Shown here piece after piece: positions 43,665 through 53,210 of a DNA stretch of 64,000 bases. Under the pieces are notes generated by a model. The model was not told where the DNA came from, ran no database searches, and saw only the letters and a list, made by a program, of their open reading frames with translations. Each line of letters opens with the position of its first letter. The first letter of the stretch is position 1. A program made the translations under genes and the position numbers. The DNA is from Aeriscardovia aeriphila. GTDB lineage: Bacteria; Actinomycetota; Actinomycetes; Actinomycetales; Bifidobacteriaceae. The DNA lies in the NCBI RefSeq assembly GCF_002259595.1, contig NZ_MWWU01000002.1, positions 975,305 through 1,039,304 on the forward strand, written 5' to 3'.

Positions 43665-46600
43665 TTACTTGCGCTTACGGGCAAGCAGAATACCTGCACC
43701 ACCAGCAGCAAGCAGAACGACAGCCAACACGGCAATCACCGTGACGCTAGCACCGGTGGAGGCGAGCTGTGGGCGCTTACCATTCCAATCGTCAGACGCG
43801 GTGATGTTTGTGCCTGCGCACAGGCCGTCTGCGCCTGGGGTTGGCAGGCTGGCTGGCTTGTCGGCGGTCTTATCCTGTGCGGTTGTCTTGTCGCCCTGGG
43901 CGGCTGGCTGGCCGTTGTCAGTCACGACACCACCAATACCGTCACCACGGGGAGCGTCCAGATGAGAGACTGGCTTTTCTGGGATACGGTCACGTCCCGG
44001 CGCAACCTTCCCCGCACCTTCTGCCACGGCCTTATCCAACGCGCTACCGTCAGCAGGCTTATCTGCCTGTGGCTTGGTTTCAGGCTCGCTCGAGTTGTCT
44101 GGCAGGCTGTCTGGGTTGACTGGGCAGACGAGACGTGGCGTACCGGTGACGGTTGCCCTATCGGTGTGATACCCGTTTTCTTTCACGCCCGAGAGTTCAC
44201 CGTAGACAGTGACCTGCTCACCCGGCTGCAACGTCTTGCCCTTGAGTGGGGTGAGGTCAATATCCTTCACCGTGCCGCTACCGGCAACAGTCTTATCCGA
44301 CAACGTGATATCAGACAGTGGGGTGTTGCCCGTGTTGGTGATGAGGAAGCCAATCTTCGTGCCGTCTACAGCGTTTTCGAGGGCTTGCTTCGGGTTGTTG
44401 CGGTCGCCCAGCTTGAGGCCACTCTTCACGTCGTACTTTTCCACGCTCAACTGTGGAGTCTGGTCTGGCGTGCGAGTGACAACCTTATTCGACTTGAGCG
44501 GCTTACCGTTCAACGTTTCAGTGAACTGGTTGACCACCTGTTCAGCAGGCTTCAAACGCTTCACCTGAAGGTAAACCGTCCAAGAGAACTCATGCTTGTT
44601 CTGCGACAGCAAACCGAGCAGGGTCTTTCCAGCGGTGAACGTGAGGGTTTCCGGGTCAGCCTTCGTCAGGTTGAACAACTGGGTTTCCCCGTTCTTGGCG
44701 AGCAGGCTCTTGAGCTGGTCGCTTGGGGTGAAGGTGGAACCGGCGAGCTTACCACCCTTCTTCACCACTACCGTATCCCCGTCGTACAGGTCAGATGCCG
44801 CGTAGAGGGCGTACTGGCCGGTGAACTGGTCAAACTCTGCTGGGAGCGGGTCAGTAATAGTCCAGTCAGTAACCTTCGCATACGCGCGGTCAGCAGGAAG
44901 CAGGCTGGAGTTGAGCTGGTACAGGAAGTAATGATTCTTATACACAGCCTGATTGTTGATGCTCTTATCGCCCACCTTGATAACCACGTCCTTGGACGGG
45001 TTCAAGTCCTTGAGCGGGTTCTTCACCGTGTTGGTCTGACCGTGCAAATCATTAGTAATCTGCAAGGCGGTGTTTTCCACAACCGTGTTCGGGTCAACCT
45101 TGATGACCGTGTACGGCATGAGCACGTGATACGTGTGGCCGAGCAGAGCCTGGTCGATAGCCGGGTCAGTCAACGGATTATAGGTCTCGTTCATGGCGTA
45201 GGCCTTCAAGTCCTTCGGCTGGGTGGCCTTCACGGTTTCACCCGTGGCTGGAATTTCCGTGTCAACGAGCTTGGCGAACGCATAGACTGTGCCGTCAATA
45301 ATCTTGAGATTGAACTTGTCGGACACGTCCTTACCGGTCTCGTCAGTAACCTTCAGGTCTTTCTCATCAATCTTGAGATACTTGGTGTTATACGAATCGA
45401 CGATGCCGAGACGATACACCTTATAGGCCGGGTCTTTGATGGAGAGTGCGTCGAGGAGAATATCATACTGTCCCTTATCCCCCTTCAACAAAGTCTTACC
45501 GTCAATGGTGATGGACGGGTCGCCTTGAGCAGGGTGTTGCTCATCACCCTTATGAGGTTCTAGAACAGGTGGCTTATTCTCGACAATGTTAGAAGGCGTC
45601 AGCGAGTTTCGAATCTGGAACTCCCACTGATTATCCACCTTCTTCTTACCCGGAATGTCCTTGGACACGCGGCCTTCGAAACGCACTTGCAACTGTGGTG
45701 CACCCTGCTTCACCCACTCGTCAACCAACTTCTGGTCGGTGACGGTGAGAGTGAACGTGTGCTGCTTCTCATCAAAACGAGTGGTGTAGTGGGAACGTGC
45801 CACCATCTGCCCGTTAGACAAGTTCTGCATTTCCACAGTCTGCTTATCAGGGGTCAAGAACGTGTCGTACGTGTCGATGAACTTAACGTTCTTGACAGTG
45901 TAGCCGTCACCAGCCTTACTAAAGTCTGGCTTAGTCTGCAACACGTATTCAACCTTCTGACCAGGGAACACAGTCTTCAAGTTAATGTCGGACTGGTCGC
46001 CACCCTGAGAGGCTTCAGCACGCACTTGCTTCTTCACCGGTGGAGCATACACGCAAATATACGGAATGTTCGTGTCATAGTCAGCATTGTTGACAGTTTC
46101 CATACCGGTGTTGGTGAACTGTTCACCCTTATTCTTCTCCGAGTCGGGAAGAACGCAGGTGTTGATTTCATCGCCCGGCTTCAAACCCATGTCTTGACGC
46201 ATCTTGGCTGCACCGTGGCCGTGTGCGAGAGCAATCTGTCCCGGAATCAACAGGGTCACTTGCAGTGGCTTCTGACGTCCCTTCGTGGTCAGCAGGAACT
46301 CAGGCTTCGCCGTAGCAGTCACCTTTGTACCCTTCTGGCTGATGGTGAACTGTTGCGTGATATCCGTACCCGTGTTCACAATGTCGGCCACGCTAGACTT
46401 CACGTCATCAGACGCGTCAGCCGCATACACGCGATACTGGGCGCGGTCGGCTGGCTGGAAGATGTAGGAAGCATTCTGGTAGTCATCAGTCAGGGTGAAC
46501 GTGTCCATGTTCTGAATCAGGTCAGAGCGGACAACACCATTCACCACGCTGGCTACCGGGTCGCCGTCCATGAACACATGCTTATCCGCACCCGTAGCGT

Positions 46601-48479
46601 TCGACCAGTCAGGGTCGATAACAGCCGTCCACTTCCCCGTCTTCTCGTCTTGGCGAATCCAACTCTTATCCGGGGTTGGCTTCCACGTGCGGAACTCATG
46701 AGTATCACCGGTCATGGTGTGCGTCTGATTCCATGTGAGGGTTGGAGTGTCCTTCACGGTAGACATGTTCGGGTGGTCAACAGTCACGTCGAAAGTCCAC
46801 TTCATGTCATGCGCGCTCGGAAGCTCCACATTCGGGTCTTTCCACGTAGCAGTCACGGTCTGGGAGGCGGCATCATACGAAAGATTGTAGAGGTTATCCA
46901 CGTTCTTCTTCGCCGTCACGTCCTGCATGTGGATATTGTCTACGCTCAGCTTGTTGCCCTGCGGGTTAATCTTATCCACAACGGTGAGTTCGTAACCGCC
47001 CTTACCCGTGTTAAACGTGATGGTGGTCTGGTTCTTCATCAGGCTTGCGGAAACAGGCTTCTGAACAGCCTTGAGCAATGTCTGTGGTGGTTCTTCTGGC
47101 AGGACGAACGATTCAGCCGGGTCATGGTCTTGCGAGTCCACAGCGGCTTCCATATCGTCCTGCTTGGGAATCTGCAAGTCGAACCAATAGTTACCAGCAG
47201 CCCACCCGTGCGCGTGAGGCTCACCCAACTTCAAATCAGCAGGAGTGAACTCTGGACTCGTAATGCTCCCCGCCTGAGTGAAAGTAAACTCTTTTTCCGC
47301 CTGAGCGGCTGGAACATTCTTATTCCCGTCGAAGTGAAGAATACTCTTCGCCTTCAACGTCACACCAGTTGGAATATGTTGTTTGATTTCCTTGACGTCA
47401 ACCACGTCATGGACGGGTTCAGTGTTATCTACTGCCGCGTTCGCTTTGATAGCACCCGTGGTCGCGTTCAAACCGTAGTTGGTGAGAACCATCGTCTCAC
47501 TCTGCTCACGGTCAGGCATGTTCACACCAGAGTCCATATTATTCTGCTTATCAATGGTGATATCAAACCAGTAGGTGCCGATAGCCCACCCGTTCTTCCA
47601 CCCAAAATCAGACGGGCGGAACTGAGGCGTGTTCGTGTCGCCTACATGGTCAATGGTGAAATCGTGGCGTACTGCCTTAGCAGGTTGTGCGCTCGCACCA
47701 TGACCAGGCTCATAATTCAACCACACGGTCGCACCGAGCCTGTTTCCTGCTGGCCATTGACCTTTCGTCACCCTCGTGTGCACAGTGTCATACACCGGCT
47801 CATTATTACGCAGGTACATGTTACCCGGGTGAGCAGTCGTCGACACATCAACATGATAGGAAAGCGCAGGCTCGTCTTCATTCAGAGCAATAATCATCAA
47901 CTCTGTGCTATGCGGATCCATATGATCCATCATCTCGTCTGCGAACGAGTCGATGGAACGACCATTCGACCACACCTGAGACGTATAATAATCAGTCCCT
48001 GAAGGCGTTGTCATTCGGATTCCATCTACTGATTGGTGGTAAGCGTTCTTCCAATCCTGAACGCTGAGATAACCATCTTTCGTGGAATCGTTAAATTCGA
48101 GACCATCTTTATCCCAAAGCAACACGGCAATACCCACAATACGAGGGTTCTTCAACTGACCACCAGAACGAGCCTTAATACTATCTCGCGCTTGATTCAC
48201 AGCATGACTGATGAGAGCATCAGAACCGCCACCTCTGCGAAAGCCATTCTCATCAAGGAAATGCCTCACCGTGTCATCATTTAACCCACCGTAGCTATCT
48301 TTGTAGTACCAACCATACTGAGTACCACCATTACCGATAATGGTCGTACCATGACCATCACTGGTACCAGTACCAACACCAGCAAACGCGGCAGTCATAC
48401 CGCCTGCCAGCGTAGCTGAGGCAACAATGGTTGCGATGCCTGCTCGCCAGTGTTTGCGTAATCGCTGTAAAAGAGACAT
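43665..48479 (-). CDS. Giant LAxTG-anchored adhesin with isopeptide-type domains
   Basis: 1604 residues. Signal peptide (about 1-33, ending TAAFA), an N-terminal domain, two related beta domains of about 120 residues (each ending in a YWFDI/YWFDL strand near 300 and 480), then several Ig-like or antigen-I/II-type repeats; the unit starting TIDGKTLLKGDKGQYD and the one with VIKVGDKSINNQAVY resemble isopeptide-forming adhesin domains of streptococci. A DUF11-like repeat, a Pro/Lys-rich wall region and the sorting signal QLASTGASV, hydrophobic helix and RKRK tail close it. Probably promotes cell-cell contact for mating, like PrgB of enterococcal plasmids. AAAGGAAGAG precedes the ATG. Confidence 0.85.
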   Translation of the reverse strand: MSLLQRLRKHWRAGIATIVASATLAGGMTAAFAGVGTGTSDGHGTTIIGNGGTQYGWYYKDSYGGLNDDTVRHFLDENGFRRGGGSDALISHAVNQARDSIKARSGGQLKNPRIVGIAVLLWDKDGLEFNDSTKDGYLSVQDWKNAYHQSVDGIRMTTPSGTDYYTSQVWSNGRSIDSFADEMMDHMDPHSTELMIIALNEDEPALSYHVDVSTTAHPGNMYLRNNEPVYDTVHTRVTKGQWPAGNRLGATVWLNYEPGHGASAQPAKAVRHDFTIDHVGDTNTPQFRPSDFGWKNGWAIGTYWFDITIDKQNNMDSGVNMPDREQSETMVLTNYGLNATTGAIKANAAVDNTEPVHDVVDVKEIKQHIPTGVTLKAKSILHFDGNKNVPAAQAEKEFTFTQAGSITSPEFTPADLKLGEPHAHGWAAGNYWFDLQIPKQDDMEAAVDSQDHDPAESFVLPEEPPQTLLKAVQKPVSASLMKNQTTITFNTGKGGYELTVVDKINPQGNKLSVDNIHMQDVTAKKNVDNLYNLSYDAASQTVTATWKDPNVELPSAHDMKWTFDVTVDHPNMSTVKDTPTLTWNQTHTMTGDTHEFRTWKPTPDKSWIRQDEKTGKWTAVIDPDWSNATGADKHVFMDGDPVASVVNGVVRSDLIQNMDTFTLTDDYQNASYIFQPADRAQYRVYAADASDDVKSSVADIVNTGTDITQQFTISQKGTKVTATAKPEFLLTTKGRQKPLQVTLLIPGQIALAHGHGAAKMRQDMGLKPGDEINTCVLPDSEKNKGEQFTNTGMETVNNADYDTNIPYICVYAPPVKKQVRAEASQGGDQSDINLKTVFPGQKVEYVLQTKPDFSKAGDGYTVKNVKFIDTYDTFLTPDKQTVEMQNLSNGQMVARSHYTTRFDEKQHTFTLTVTDQKLVDEWVKQGAPQLQVRFEGRVSKDIPGKKKVDNQWEFQIRNSLTPSNIVENKPPVLEPHKGDEQHPAQGDPSITIDGKTLLKGDKGQYDILLDALSIKDPAYKVYRLGIVDSYNTKYLKIDEKDLKVTDETGKDVSDKFNLKIIDGTVYAFAKLVDTEIPATGETVKATQPKDLKAYAMNETYNPLTDPAIDQALLGHTYHVLMPYTVIKVDPNTVVENTALQITNDLHGQTNTVKNPLKDLNPSKDVVIKVGDKSINNQAVYKNHYFLYQLNSSLLPADRAYAKVTDWTITDPLPAEFDQFTGQYALYAASDLYDGDTVVVKKGGKLAGSTFTPSDQLKSLLAKNGETQLFNLTKADPETLTFTAGKTLLGLLSQNKHEFSWTVYLQVKRLKPAEQVVNQFTETLNGKPLKSNKVVTRTPDQTPQLSVEKYDVKSGLKLGDRNNPKQALENAVDGTKIGFLITNTGNTPLSDITLSDKTVAGSGTVKDIDLTPLKGKTLQPGEQVTVYGELSGVKENGYHTDRATVTGTPRLVCPVNPDSLPDNSSEPETKPQADKPADGSALDKAVAEGAGKVAPGRDRIPEKPVSHLDAPRGDGIGGVVTDNGQPAAQGDKTTAQDKTADKPASLPTPGADGLCAGTNITASDDWNGKRPQLASTGASVTVIAVLAVVLLAAGGAGILLARKRK

Positions 48480-48913
48480 ACCAGTACTCTTCCTTTCTCT
48501 GCGATAACAATATTTCCTTCATGAAGAAAAACTGAGAAATCAACAGCCTCTCACTCAACAGGTTGAAAGCAATAATGAAACGACTGCCACGTTTCACCAG
48601 CCCAACCTCAGTTGAAAAGCCTTTCTGTTCTTCTTCATGCCAACACTCCTAGATAAAAAGAGAAACCTGAAAACGGGGAATGGAAAACCAGACCACCACA
48701 GCCAAGGCTAAAACATGCGACCAGTCAGATAACGCGAGAAAAAGACCAAAAAACAGAAAAGAAGAAAAAAGAAAAAAGAGATAGCTACGGTCACAAACAA
48801 AAAGAGAGGCTACCGTATAGGTAACCTCTCCAAGAAGAAACAAACCAGTATGTTAAACTAACCCACATTAACCGACAGTTTTACAACCGCCGCTTGAATC
48901 AAAGTTATATAGT
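48480..48913. other. Long leader of the adhesin gene
   Basis: No standard gene. On the minus strand a 14-codon frame (48594-48638, MKKNRKAFQLRLGW) follows TAGGAGTGTTGGC and could be a leader peptide. The right part holds the terminator of the upstream coiled-coil gene. The length suggests regulated transcription of the adhesin from its own promoter. Confidence 0.4.
48804..48830 (-). terminator. Terminator of the second coiled-coil gene
   Basis: An 11-bp stem with one mismatch (GAGAGGTTACC / GGTAGCCTCTC on the minus strand), followed by TTTTTGTTTG. Confidence 0.8.
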
Positions 48914-49891
48914 TCAATTGCAGAAACCAACAATACGGCACCCATCTTCTGGAGTAGCCAGATTGCCATTCGATTTATAAATACTGCCTTCATTTCCGCC
49001 GATTCTCTTTGTTGTACCGCCGCCGTTATTTTGTGGTGCACTCGGTGCTGGCGCACGGTAGGTTTGAACAGGCGCGCGATAAGACTGTGCTGGCGCACGG
49101 TAGGTTTGTGCGCGGTAGGTTTGCGCTTGCTGAGCAGCAGCAGCGGCAGCTTGTGCTTGACGTTCTTCTTCCGCCTTGCGTGCAGCCTCCTCATCAGCCT
49201 TGCGCTTTGCTTCAACAGAGTCACGTACTGCTTGTTCTGCCTTCTTCAGTTCGTCGAGTTGCTTGTCGAGCTTGGTGGAGTCAGCAGTCTTATCTTGTGC
49301 GAGCTTATTGGAAGCGGTGAGAACAGTGTTTAACTGGTCAAGCGTCTTCTGGTCTTGAACCTTACCCTGAGAGTCTTTCACTAACTGTTGGCCAGCTTTC
49401 ACTTCAGCAGTCAACAGGTTGCGTGATTGAAGGGTACGCGACGCGACAAGCTTGTCTACTGCACTGGTGAGGTTAGCGGTTGCGGTTTTCACGCGGGTGA
49501 AAGCACGCTTATTCTTACCCGCGTTCACCCTCAACTGGGCAGTGTTCAACGTGCTCGCACAGGAAGCAACAGTCACACTCACCGGCTTCACTGCGGTAGC
49601 GAGAGTGGTGTGGGTGGTCTTATCCGCCAGCTTTTTCACATCGAGCTTGACCAACTCGGTTGTCGCCTTCGCGCTCTGTTGAGTGTGCAGGTTGGTGAGT
49701 GCATTCTGTAAGGGTGTGACTGTTTTTACACACGCGCTTACCGCCTGGGAATGCTCATGCTGATGGTATGCGTAAACACCACCGGTTATCCCGCCTGCGA
49801 GAACAAGCACGCCTGCGGCGATACTCGCGATGAGAATGGTGCGCTTCTTCTTGGTGTTCACCTGTGGGGTGGGTGTTTCTTCCTCGTTCAT
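48914..49891 (-). CDS. Membrane-anchored coiled-coil protein of the ICE, copy 2
   Basis: 325 residues: short cytoplasmic N-terminus, one membrane helix (TILIASIAAGVLVLAGGITG), outer helical region, coiled coil and a tail of YRAP repeats ending GCRIVGFCN. From LVASRTLQSRNLLTAEVK onward it is nearly identical over about 110 residues to the copy at 32307, while the first halves differ, so the two share a swapped C-terminal module. The ATG at 49891 is preferred because GGAGG lies 8 bases upstream (a GTG at 49906 is the other choice). Both copies end with two Cys, which may form a disulfide. Confidence 0.75.
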   Translation of the reverse strand: MNEEETPTPQVNTKKKRTILIASIAAGVLVLAGGITGGVYAYHQHEHSQAVSACVKTVTPLQNALTNLHTQQSAKATTELVKLDVKKLADKTTHTTLATAVKPVSVTVASCASTLNTAQLRVNAGKNKRAFTRVKTATANLTSAVDKLVASRTLQSRNLLTAEVKAGQQLVKDSQGKVQDQKTLDQLNTVLTASNKLAQDKTADSTKLDKQLDELKKAEQAVRDSVEAKRKADEEAARKAEEERQAQAAAAAAQQAQTYRAQTYRAPAQSYRAPVQTYRAPAPSAPQNNGGGTTKRIGGNEGSIYKSNGNLATPEDGCRIVGFCN

Positions 49892-49936
49892 GATCTTTTC
49901 CTCCACTCTCTATACCCCTTATATATAGGGGCTACT

Positions 49937-50173
49937 TTACTGAGCCTCAGGCTTATCTTCCTTTTCACTACGTTCCAGCTCATGCTGCAATGCCGCGGCA
50001 AAGAACTCACTCATCTGCCTACCATGCAAGAGACAGTAAATCTTCACCTGTTGCTTCAACGCAGCAGGAATAATCAACGAGGTCTTGACCATGGGCTCAG
50101 AAGGCTTCTTACCCGACTGGGCAGCCATACCCGCCTTCGCATTGGCATTAGGAACAAGATTCAAATTCTGCAT
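49937..50173 (-). CDS. Small DNA-binding protein, partition or RHH-like
   Basis: 78 residues. A flexible N-terminus is followed by VKTSLIIPAALKQQVKIYCL and RQMSEFFAAALQHEL, the strand-helix-helix pattern of ribbon-helix-helix repressors such as ParG. AAGGAG lies 7 bases before the ATG at 50173. It is encoded downstream of dnaB, near ParA, and a perfect ATACCGT palindrome lies 70 bases upstream. A centromere-binding partner for ParA is likely but unproven. Confidence 0.6.
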   Translation of the reverse strand: MQNLNLVPNANAKAGMAAQSGKKPSEPMVKTSLIIPAALKQQVKIYCLLHGRQMSEFFAAALQHELERSEKEDKPEAQ

Positions 50174-50242
50174 TCTCAACTCCTTCAACACGACCAATTT
50201 CTCTCATTATATACTCTTAACCTCCTGCCTGTCCACACAGTC

Positions 50243-50258
50243 ATACCGTCAACGGTAT
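50243..50258. promoter_or_regulatory. ATACCGT palindrome upstream of the RHH-like gene
   Basis: A perfect 7-bp-arm palindrome, ATACCGT-CA-ACGGTAT. Similar ATACCG/CGGTAT elements occur at 51639-51706 and 53211-53230. Confidence 0.55.
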
Positions 50259-50288
50259 CACCGTACAGAAACTGATACATATCTACAC

Positions 50289-51623
50289 TCACACCTGGGG
50301 AGAATACACATTCAAAAACCGGGAATGCTGACCATCAAACGTCAACGTAGCCACACCTGTTCGCCCGTTACGGTTCTTCGCGACAATCACTTGCGCTTCA
50401 CCCATATGCTCACCAGGTGTATAAACTTCAGGACGATGGATCAGCAAGACCTCATCAGCATCCTGTTCAATTGAACCCGACTCACGCAAATCCGACAACA
50501 TCGGACGCTTATCCTGACGCATCTCTACAGCCCTATTCAACTGAGATAAAGCTATCACTGGAACATTGAGTTCCTTAGCCAACAGTTTCAAGGAGCGGGA
50601 AAACTCAGCGACCTCTTGAACACGGTTATCCGCTTTCTTAGAAGAGGTCAACAACTGCAAGTAATCCACCACTATCACACCCAGAGGCGGCAATGATGAG
50701 CCACGACGGAGAAACTCCCTCGCACGCGCACGAATCTGCATCATAGTGAGCATCGCCGAATCATTAATATGCAACGAAGCAACTTTGAGCCTGTCTTGCT
50801 CACGACGCAGTAAATCCCATTCAGAAACCGTTAAATTCGCATTCATGATCTTTTCCAAGAAAATACCCGTCTGAGCAGCGAATACGCGCTGCATGATTTC
50901 ATCCCTGCTCATTTCCAGAGAGAACACGAGAGCCGTCTTCTTCTCTTGGAAAGCCACATGACGAGCAATGTCCATCGCAAACGTGGACTTACCCATAGCA
51001 GGACGCCCCGCCACCACAATGAGCTGACCAGGCTTAAGCCCATGAGTCAAACAATCAACCTCACTAAAACCTGTAGAAAGGCCAAAGGAAGCACCCGAAG
51101 CAATATCCTGCAAGCGTTCAAGAGTCTCCTCTCCCACAGAATAAGCATCATGGAAGGAGTTCTTCTCTTTCGCTCGCGTCAAATCCAGCACTAACTGTTG
51201 AGCACGATCAATCACCATATCCACATCAGACTGGGAAGCTTTACTTCCCATCTCAGAAATGGTCACACCCGCATACATTAAATGACGAAGCAGAGATTGA
51301 TCACGAATAATCCTGGCATAGCCCACGGCAGAACCCACACCAGCACCACTGGTCATCACCAGCTCAGAAAGATAAGGAGCTCCACCAACCTGAACCAACT
51401 GCCCATCCACTTGTAACTGGTGTGCGAGCAGAACTTGATCCACAGGCTGCCCCTGCGCATACATCTTCACCGCAGTAGAGAAGATGATCTGGTGACGAGG
51501 CTCATAAAAGTCTTGAGCATTCACCACGTCGATAACATCACTGAAAACCGTGTTATCAAACAAGAGGGCTGAGAGTAAAGCTTTCTCAGCTTCCGTATCA
51601 TGTGGTGGCAATAAAGAGTTCAT
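50289..51623 (-). CDS. dnaB: DnaB-family replicative helicase
   Basis: 444 residues. N-terminal domain (about 1-110, LPPHDTEAEKALLSALLFD) and RecA-like motor with Walker A GRPAMGKST (about 206-214), Walker B VIVVDYLQLL and the SQLNRAVEMR and DLRESGSIEQDADEV motifs of DnaB. Unwinds DNA ahead of the fork. It is carried within the ICE beside a RepA-like initiator and ParA, so the excised element probably replicates on its own. Confidence 0.93.
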   Translation of the reverse strand: MNSLLPPHDTEAEKALLSALLFDNTVFSDVIDVVNAQDFYEPRHQIIFSTAVKMYAQGQPVDQVLLAHQLQVDGQLVQVGGAPYLSELVMTSGAGVGSAVGYARIIRDQSLLRHLMYAGVTISEMGSKASQSDVDMVIDRAQQLVLDLTRAKEKNSFHDAYSVGEETLERLQDIASGASFGLSTGFSEVDCLTHGLKPGQLIVVAGRPAMGKSTFAMDIARHVAFQEKKTALVFSLEMSRDEIMQRVFAAQTGIFLEKIMNANLTVSEWDLLRREQDRLKVASLHINDSAMLTMMQIRARAREFLRRGSSLPPLGVIVVDYLQLLTSSKKADNRVQEVAEFSRSLKLLAKELNVPVIALSQLNRAVEMRQDKRPMLSDLRESGSIEQDADEVLLIHRPEVYTPGEHMGEAQVIVAKNRNGRTGVATLTFDGQHSRFLNVYSPQV

Positions 51624-51638
51624 TACAACCCTCCAAAG

Positions 51639-51706
51639 GTATATACCGTTCTACCACAACTCACGATACCATACATACCGCTGTATGTATATACCGCTAT
51701 AGGTAT
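51639..51706. promoter_or_regulatory. Cluster of ATACCG/GTAT palindromes between sigma-factor and dnaB genes
   Basis: Includes GGTATATACC, the perfect 8-bp-arm palindrome ATACATAC-CGCT-GTATGTAT (51671-51690) and ATACC-GCTATA-GGTAT (51691-51706). It lies upstream of the dnaB start and overlaps the 3' end of the sigma-factor gene. Confidence 0.55.
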
Positions 51707-52578
51707 TTCTCTAAAAACTGGGTAACATCCGACACATCATGAACAGCACGCGCAACAAAGTGCAAACGAGAAGGAGACTTCAACATCATCATCGCCTGAC
51801 GCAACTTCTCATGAACCTGCCGAGAAGTTAAACCATAAAGCTCAGCAATCTGCGAAACAGGAAGAGCCGCTTGATCCAAGCCATAATACAAGTTCACCAT
51901 CAAACCCAAATCATCAGGCAAAGCATCCAACAGCTCACGTAAGATCCGATGAATCTCTTCAACATCCTGCCTCACCGAATTCACATCACCCTCAAGCAGG
52001 TCACCCAGTTCGCGCACATGACCATCATCAGAAGCAACAGGCTGATTAAGACTCTCCACAAACGCATCAGCAGCCAATAATCGAGAAACTGCTTTCCCAT
52101 TTCTCACACCTAACTGATCAGCAATCTCCTCATCAGTCGCACCCTTCTGCTTTTTCAAAGCAATAGTCTTACGCAACTGAAAAGTCTGCGTCTTCGACAG
52201 CATCGTATGCCCCGTAAACTCATGTTTTGCGTGAGCAATCTCGCGCTTCACGACCGTAACGGCGTAACTCGCAAAGCGAGTATTTTGATGACGATCATAA
52301 AGAAAAATGGAATGATACAAGGCAATATAAGCAACCTGGGTGAGATCAAGATGATCCATAACAGCAGAGGACAGACGAGACGAGCGAGCGAGTCTCTCCA
52401 CCAGGGGAGCAAACATCTTCAACAAATGAATTGCTGCACGCTCACCATCGGAGACCAACCACCGATAGTCTTTCACTTCATCTTTGGCGACAAGACCTTC
52501 AGAGAGTTGATGTTCAGCATAAATACCCACATCAACTCTCTCAAACAAGTCTCGTTCCTGTTCAACAGTGAGCATCAT
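51697..52578 (-). CDS. Sigma-70 family RNA polymerase sigma factor encoded by the ICE
   Basis: 293 residues. Region 2 is visible as LDLTQVAYIALYHSIFLYDR followed by FASYAVTVVKREI (core binding and -10 recognition), region 3 around GATDEEIADQLGVRNGKAVS, and region 4 HTH as VSQIAELYGLTSRQVHEKLR. The start codon is one of three consecutive codons (GTG 52581, ATG 52578, ATG 52575), overlapping the ParA stop. An element-borne sigma factor of this size could direct host polymerase to ICE promoters; no anti-sigma factor was recognised. Confidence 0.8.
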   Translation of the reverse strand: MMLTVEQERDLFERVDVGIYAEHQLSEGLVAKDEVKDYRWLVSDGERAAIHLLKMFAPLVERLARSSRLSSAVMDHLDLTQVAYIALYHSIFLYDRHQNTRFASYAVTVVKREIAHAKHEFTGHTMLSKTQTFQLRKTIALKKQKGATDEEIADQLGVRNGKAVSRLLAADAFVESLNQPVASDDGHVRELGDLLEGDVNSVRQDVEEIHRILRELLDALPDDLGLMVNLYYGLDQAALPVSQIAELYGLTSRQVHEKLRQAMMMLKSPSRLHFVARAVHDVSDVTQFLEKYL

Positions 52579-53174
52579 CACTCCACAGAAGTAAAGGAAT
52601 GAATCACCGTGAACAGCTCAGAAAAAACGTCAGCATACCCACACAAGTGAGAAGGAACAGTGCCAAACACACTCTTCAAATCCTGACGCTTATCAATGAC
52701 CGTATCGAAGCGTGGAGTGTGCAAAGTATCCAACGCTTCACTCGCATTCCTAAAAGCGCGAGTCTTCCTCTCACAACAACACAACAACAACGCAGCAGGA
52801 ATTGACTTCGGCAACACCTCGAGCGTCGCCCAGGACTGCTGAAGATCAGTGGGGGACTCAGAAGAAGGAATCAAAACAAAATCAGCTTGATCCACAGCTT
52901 GGTCGAAAGCACGACCTGATGGTGGGCAATCCACGAACTCCCACACGTTCGGACTCGTGGCTTCTTTCAGCGTAACCAAATTCGCAGGCAGAACAGCAAA
53001 CCCTAAATCTCGACCTTGTTCTTGAGCAACACTCATCCACAAACTCGCAGATGCTTGAGGGTCAGCATCCAACACTCGAGCATGATAGCCTCGCAGCTGG
53101 CAGGCCAAAGCAAGCATCATCGCCGTCGTGGTCTTACCCACACCACCCTTAGCATTAGCAATAACGATACGCAT
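52578..53174 (-). CDS. parA: ParA-family partition ATPase
   Basis: 198 residues, a compact ParA/MinD ATPase. Deviant Walker A KGGVGKTTT near the N-terminus, then DADPQASASLW and the Walker B-like FVDCPPSG, and PSSESPTDLQQSW. The ATG at 53174 has AAGGAAG upstream. It likely segregates the excised, replicating form of the ICE together with the small RHH-like protein encoded further downstream. It is immediately upstream of the sigma-factor gene. Confidence 0.9.
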   Translation of the reverse strand: MRIVIANAKGGVGKTTTAMMLALACQLRGYHARVLDADPQASASLWMSVAQEQGRDLGFAVLPANLVTLKEATSPNVWEFVDCPPSGRAFDQAVDQADFVLIPSSESPTDLQQSWATLEVLPKSIPAALLLCCCERKTRAFRNASEALDTLHTPRFDTVIDKRQDLKSVFGTVPSHLCGYADVFSELFTVIHSFTSVE

Positions 53175-53210
53175 AATAACTTCCTTACTTATTCCCATGC
53201 ATATTTATAG

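Noticed and set aside
43656..48002. Two long rightward open frames (635 and 771 residues) opposite the giant adhesin
   Set aside because: They lie antisense to a well-supported surface-protein gene with signal peptide and sorting signal; their translations have no domain, no good ribosome-binding site and odd Val/Arg/His-rich composition.
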